Shown: one piece after another, positions 62,449 through 64,000 of the stretch
Position numbering within the stretch: position 1 is the first letter of the stretch
How the letters are laid out: the number at the start of each line of letters is the position of its first letter
Assembly: GCF_052113205.1 (NCBI RefSeq)
Contig: NZ_JBFRCU010000001.1
Span: forward strand, 134,574-198,573
Direction: 5' to 3'
DNA length: 64,000 nucleotides
Source of the DNA: Inquilinus sp052113205
GTDB lineage: Bacteria > Pseudomonadota > Alphaproteobacteria > DSM-16000 > Inquilinaceae
Translations under genes and position numbers: made by a program
Notes under the pieces: generated by a model
Seen by the model: the letters and a program-made list of their open reading frames with translations, nothing else
Databases searched by the model: none
What the model was told of the DNA's origin: nothing

Positions 62449-63508
62449 AATCGACCTGATGTTGTTGCAGAGGGTAGTGCTCCCGCTTCCGCTTCATTCG
62501 ATCGAAGGCGCTTTGCGCTCTAGTTCTCGCTCGCACAGCCAGAACGGCTGCGCAGACGAAAGCCTAATGTTCGAAGTCCAACTATAATTGTATGACATTT
62601 TATTCAAAAACAATATAAGCCGCACTACGCCTTTCGGGGGATATCCGCGGATTGGGCAGCAACATGGACGAGCATCCCGGCCGAGTGGGGCCGGCCTGTT
62701 TCCCGGCGCGACGACGGCAGGCCCGGGCACACGATCGGCAACAGTGTGGACGGCGTTCGTTCAACCTGTCGCGAGCATGGCCTCCCGGGCGGAAGGAAGC
62801 ACTAGGAAGGTCCTGTTGGTACCGCGACAAGGAAGTGATCATATTGTCTTTCCCGAGAACAGATGCCGTTACGACAGGGACAACGGCCAGTGCCGCCGCT
62901 GGAATGTGGAACAGACGAAAGTCCCTTGTTGTGTCTGCATGTCCCCTGATGATCTCACTTCGTTGTCCAGGCCATCCGTGCGTTATTCCGGTAACAGTGT
63001 CCGGAGTAGACGACCGGACCGGCACAGCGTGAATGCCAGCGGGCAACGTAGGTTCAGTCGCATGTCGCTCTCCGTGGTTGGTCCCGCAGAACGGGGAACA
63101 GGCGCCTATACGGACACCGTGCCGAGAAAGTTTCAGCCCGTGGAACGGAAAAGCCCGGCATCCGCCCCGCGCTCGTTCGTGCCTTCCGATCGCCAGGAGG
63201 CGTGGATCGCTCCAGCGCTCGCTCCACCGGCGGCGGAGTAGCTCGCGGCAGTTGCAGCAGGCACTATCGCTGCGCTTCGCGAGGAACTCGGCCAGGATCG
63301 GCCGGTTTCCGCCGAGAACGCGAATGTCCGGAAAGAGGACCGATCTGCCTATCACGGTGCCGACCGGTTTCGGGACTCGCCAGGCAACGCGGATGTCCGC
63401 TCCGGGGGAAACCTGGAGGTCTCCGAGGTCCGCAATCGGGACAAGCCGGCCGTGCCGCCAGCCAGGCCACGTCCACTTCTGCATCACCCTCATCCCCGCC
63501 GACATTCC
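62449..63508. other. 1,060-bp region without a supported gene, at a probable phage boundary
   Basis: The first 200 bases include an AT-rich stretch (aattgtatgacattttattc, about 62587-62606). Overlapping long frames occur on both strands (62588-63241 plus, 62600-63505 minus). Both have low-quality composition rich in Arg and Ser and no recognised motif. One may be a decayed or unfamiliar phage gene, but neither can be supported. Confidence 0.4.
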
Positions 63509-64000
63509 TCACCCGACCCACTTCATCGAGCTGTCATAACCATCCCGCCGCAGGCCCTCGACCGCATAGCGCAGCGCGTCGATGGCGTGGTTCTCGCGGT
63601 CCTCCAGCTCGGCCAGGATCACGCCGGTCTTCGGATGGGTGCGATAGCTGTACAGCGCCAGCTCGTCGATCAGGTGCCAGCAGCGCGGATGCACCAGGAT
63701 GTCGTGCGCCTTCAGGAACTCGACCCCGTCCTTGACCGATCCGGCGCCCTTGGTTGATCCGGTGATGTCGCCGAAGCCGTTGCGCTGCATGTAGCTGATG
63801 GTCTCCGGCCGGGCGCTGTCGGCGATGATCGGCCATGTCCGCACCTCCGGGATGGTGTCGAAGAGATCCGGCGTGCGGTCGATCTCGCAGCCGACCTGAT
63901 AGGCCTCGTGGTCGACGAACAGCGTCCGGCCCGTCACGAAGCAGCGCACCAGCACCGTCGGGTCGCGGGCGAAGCCCCAGTCGGCGCCGAACAGGAATTG
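63509..64000 (-). CDS. Phage terminase large subunit, C-terminal part
   Basis: The frame runs off the right edge, so only the last 163 residues are seen. They match the nuclease domain of phage large terminases: FGADWGFARDPTVLVRC, LFVDHEAYQVG, IPEVRTWPIIADSARPETI, GSVKDGVEFLKAHDILVHPR and DRENHAIDALRYAVEGLRR, with acidic metal-binding residues. The protein cuts concatemeric phage DNA during packaging. It indicates a prophage or phage remnant continuing to the right. Confidence 0.9.
   Translation of the reverse strand, partial: QFLFGADWGFARDPTVLVRCFVTGRTLFVDHEAYQVGCEIDRTPDLFDTIPEVRTWPIIADSARPETISYMQRNGFGDITGSTKGAGSVKDGVEFLKAHDILVHPRCWHLIDELALYSYRTHPKTGVILAELEDRENHAIDALRYAVEGLRRDGYDSSMKWVG

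Noticed and set aside
62600..63505. 301-codon minus-strand frame next to the terminase gene
   Set aside because: Composition is rich in Arg, Cys and Ser, no domain is recognised, and an equally long frame lies on the other strand.

Overview
The window is high-GC chromosomal DNA from an alphaproteobacterium, most likely of the Rhodospirillales/Azospirillum-Inquilinus type. That placement is inferred from gene families, GTG starts, ATGA-coupled operons and many short palindromic intergenic repeats; no rRNA or tRNA confirms it. Two ambiguous bases (33776 and 48990) point to a draft assembly.

Layout. 1-3612: the end of a polyamine-type solute-binding protein gene and potABC. 3.7-5.75 kb: two tandem small lipoproteins, a MITE-like palindromic element, and an ArsR / AHSA1 / GFA operon. 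5.88-9.86 kb: a lower-GC island of three coupled genes (HIT-family hydrolase, membrane protein, and an 808-residue PEP-synthase-like ATP-grasp/MazG-like fusion). It is bracketed by a 78-bp direct repeat of the 3' end of the neighbouring gene, which encodes a TetR-Rieske oxygenase fusion. I do not recognise this cassette, and it is the best candidate here for an undescribed system.

11.8-38.8 kb: a large purine-salvage and purine-catabolism region. It holds 8-oxoguanine deaminase, guanine deaminase, xanthine dehydrogenase (xdhABC), membrane urate oxidase (puuD), uraH, uraD, puuE and allC. Glyoxylate disposal follows through gcl, hyi and glxR. A BMP-type nucleoside/purine ABC transporter, IclR and LysR regulators and a NifS-like cysteine desulfurase (possible Moco sulfurase) lie among them. 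Together the genes can take up purines and convert them through urate, allantoin and allantoate to ammonia and glyoxylate, and then to glycerate. Ureidoglycolate lyase and glycerate kinase are not in the window.

39-50.6 kb: a ParE-type toxin with an unusually long antitoxin and a clear operator, a TerC membrane protein, an AraC/NmrA pair, deoC with a two-domain ALDH16-type dehydrogenase, a phosphopantetheinyl transferase, an SDR, msrB and a PRC-barrel protein. 51-57 kb: a three-subunit periplasmic molybdenum dehydrogenase (Mo subunit, 2Fe-2S subunit, tri-haem cytochrome c), a secreted MsrA and a YCII protein. 57-62.5 kb: a PEBP protein, a GlxA-like regulator, a DUF899 protein, an acetyltransferase, a truncated bacteriophytochrome start and a LuxR regulator. 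The right edge holds a phage large-terminase fragment, so a prophage or phage remnant probably begins there.

At least four families of palindromic intergenic repeats are scattered through the window, and one larger element appears to have inserted inside another repeat.
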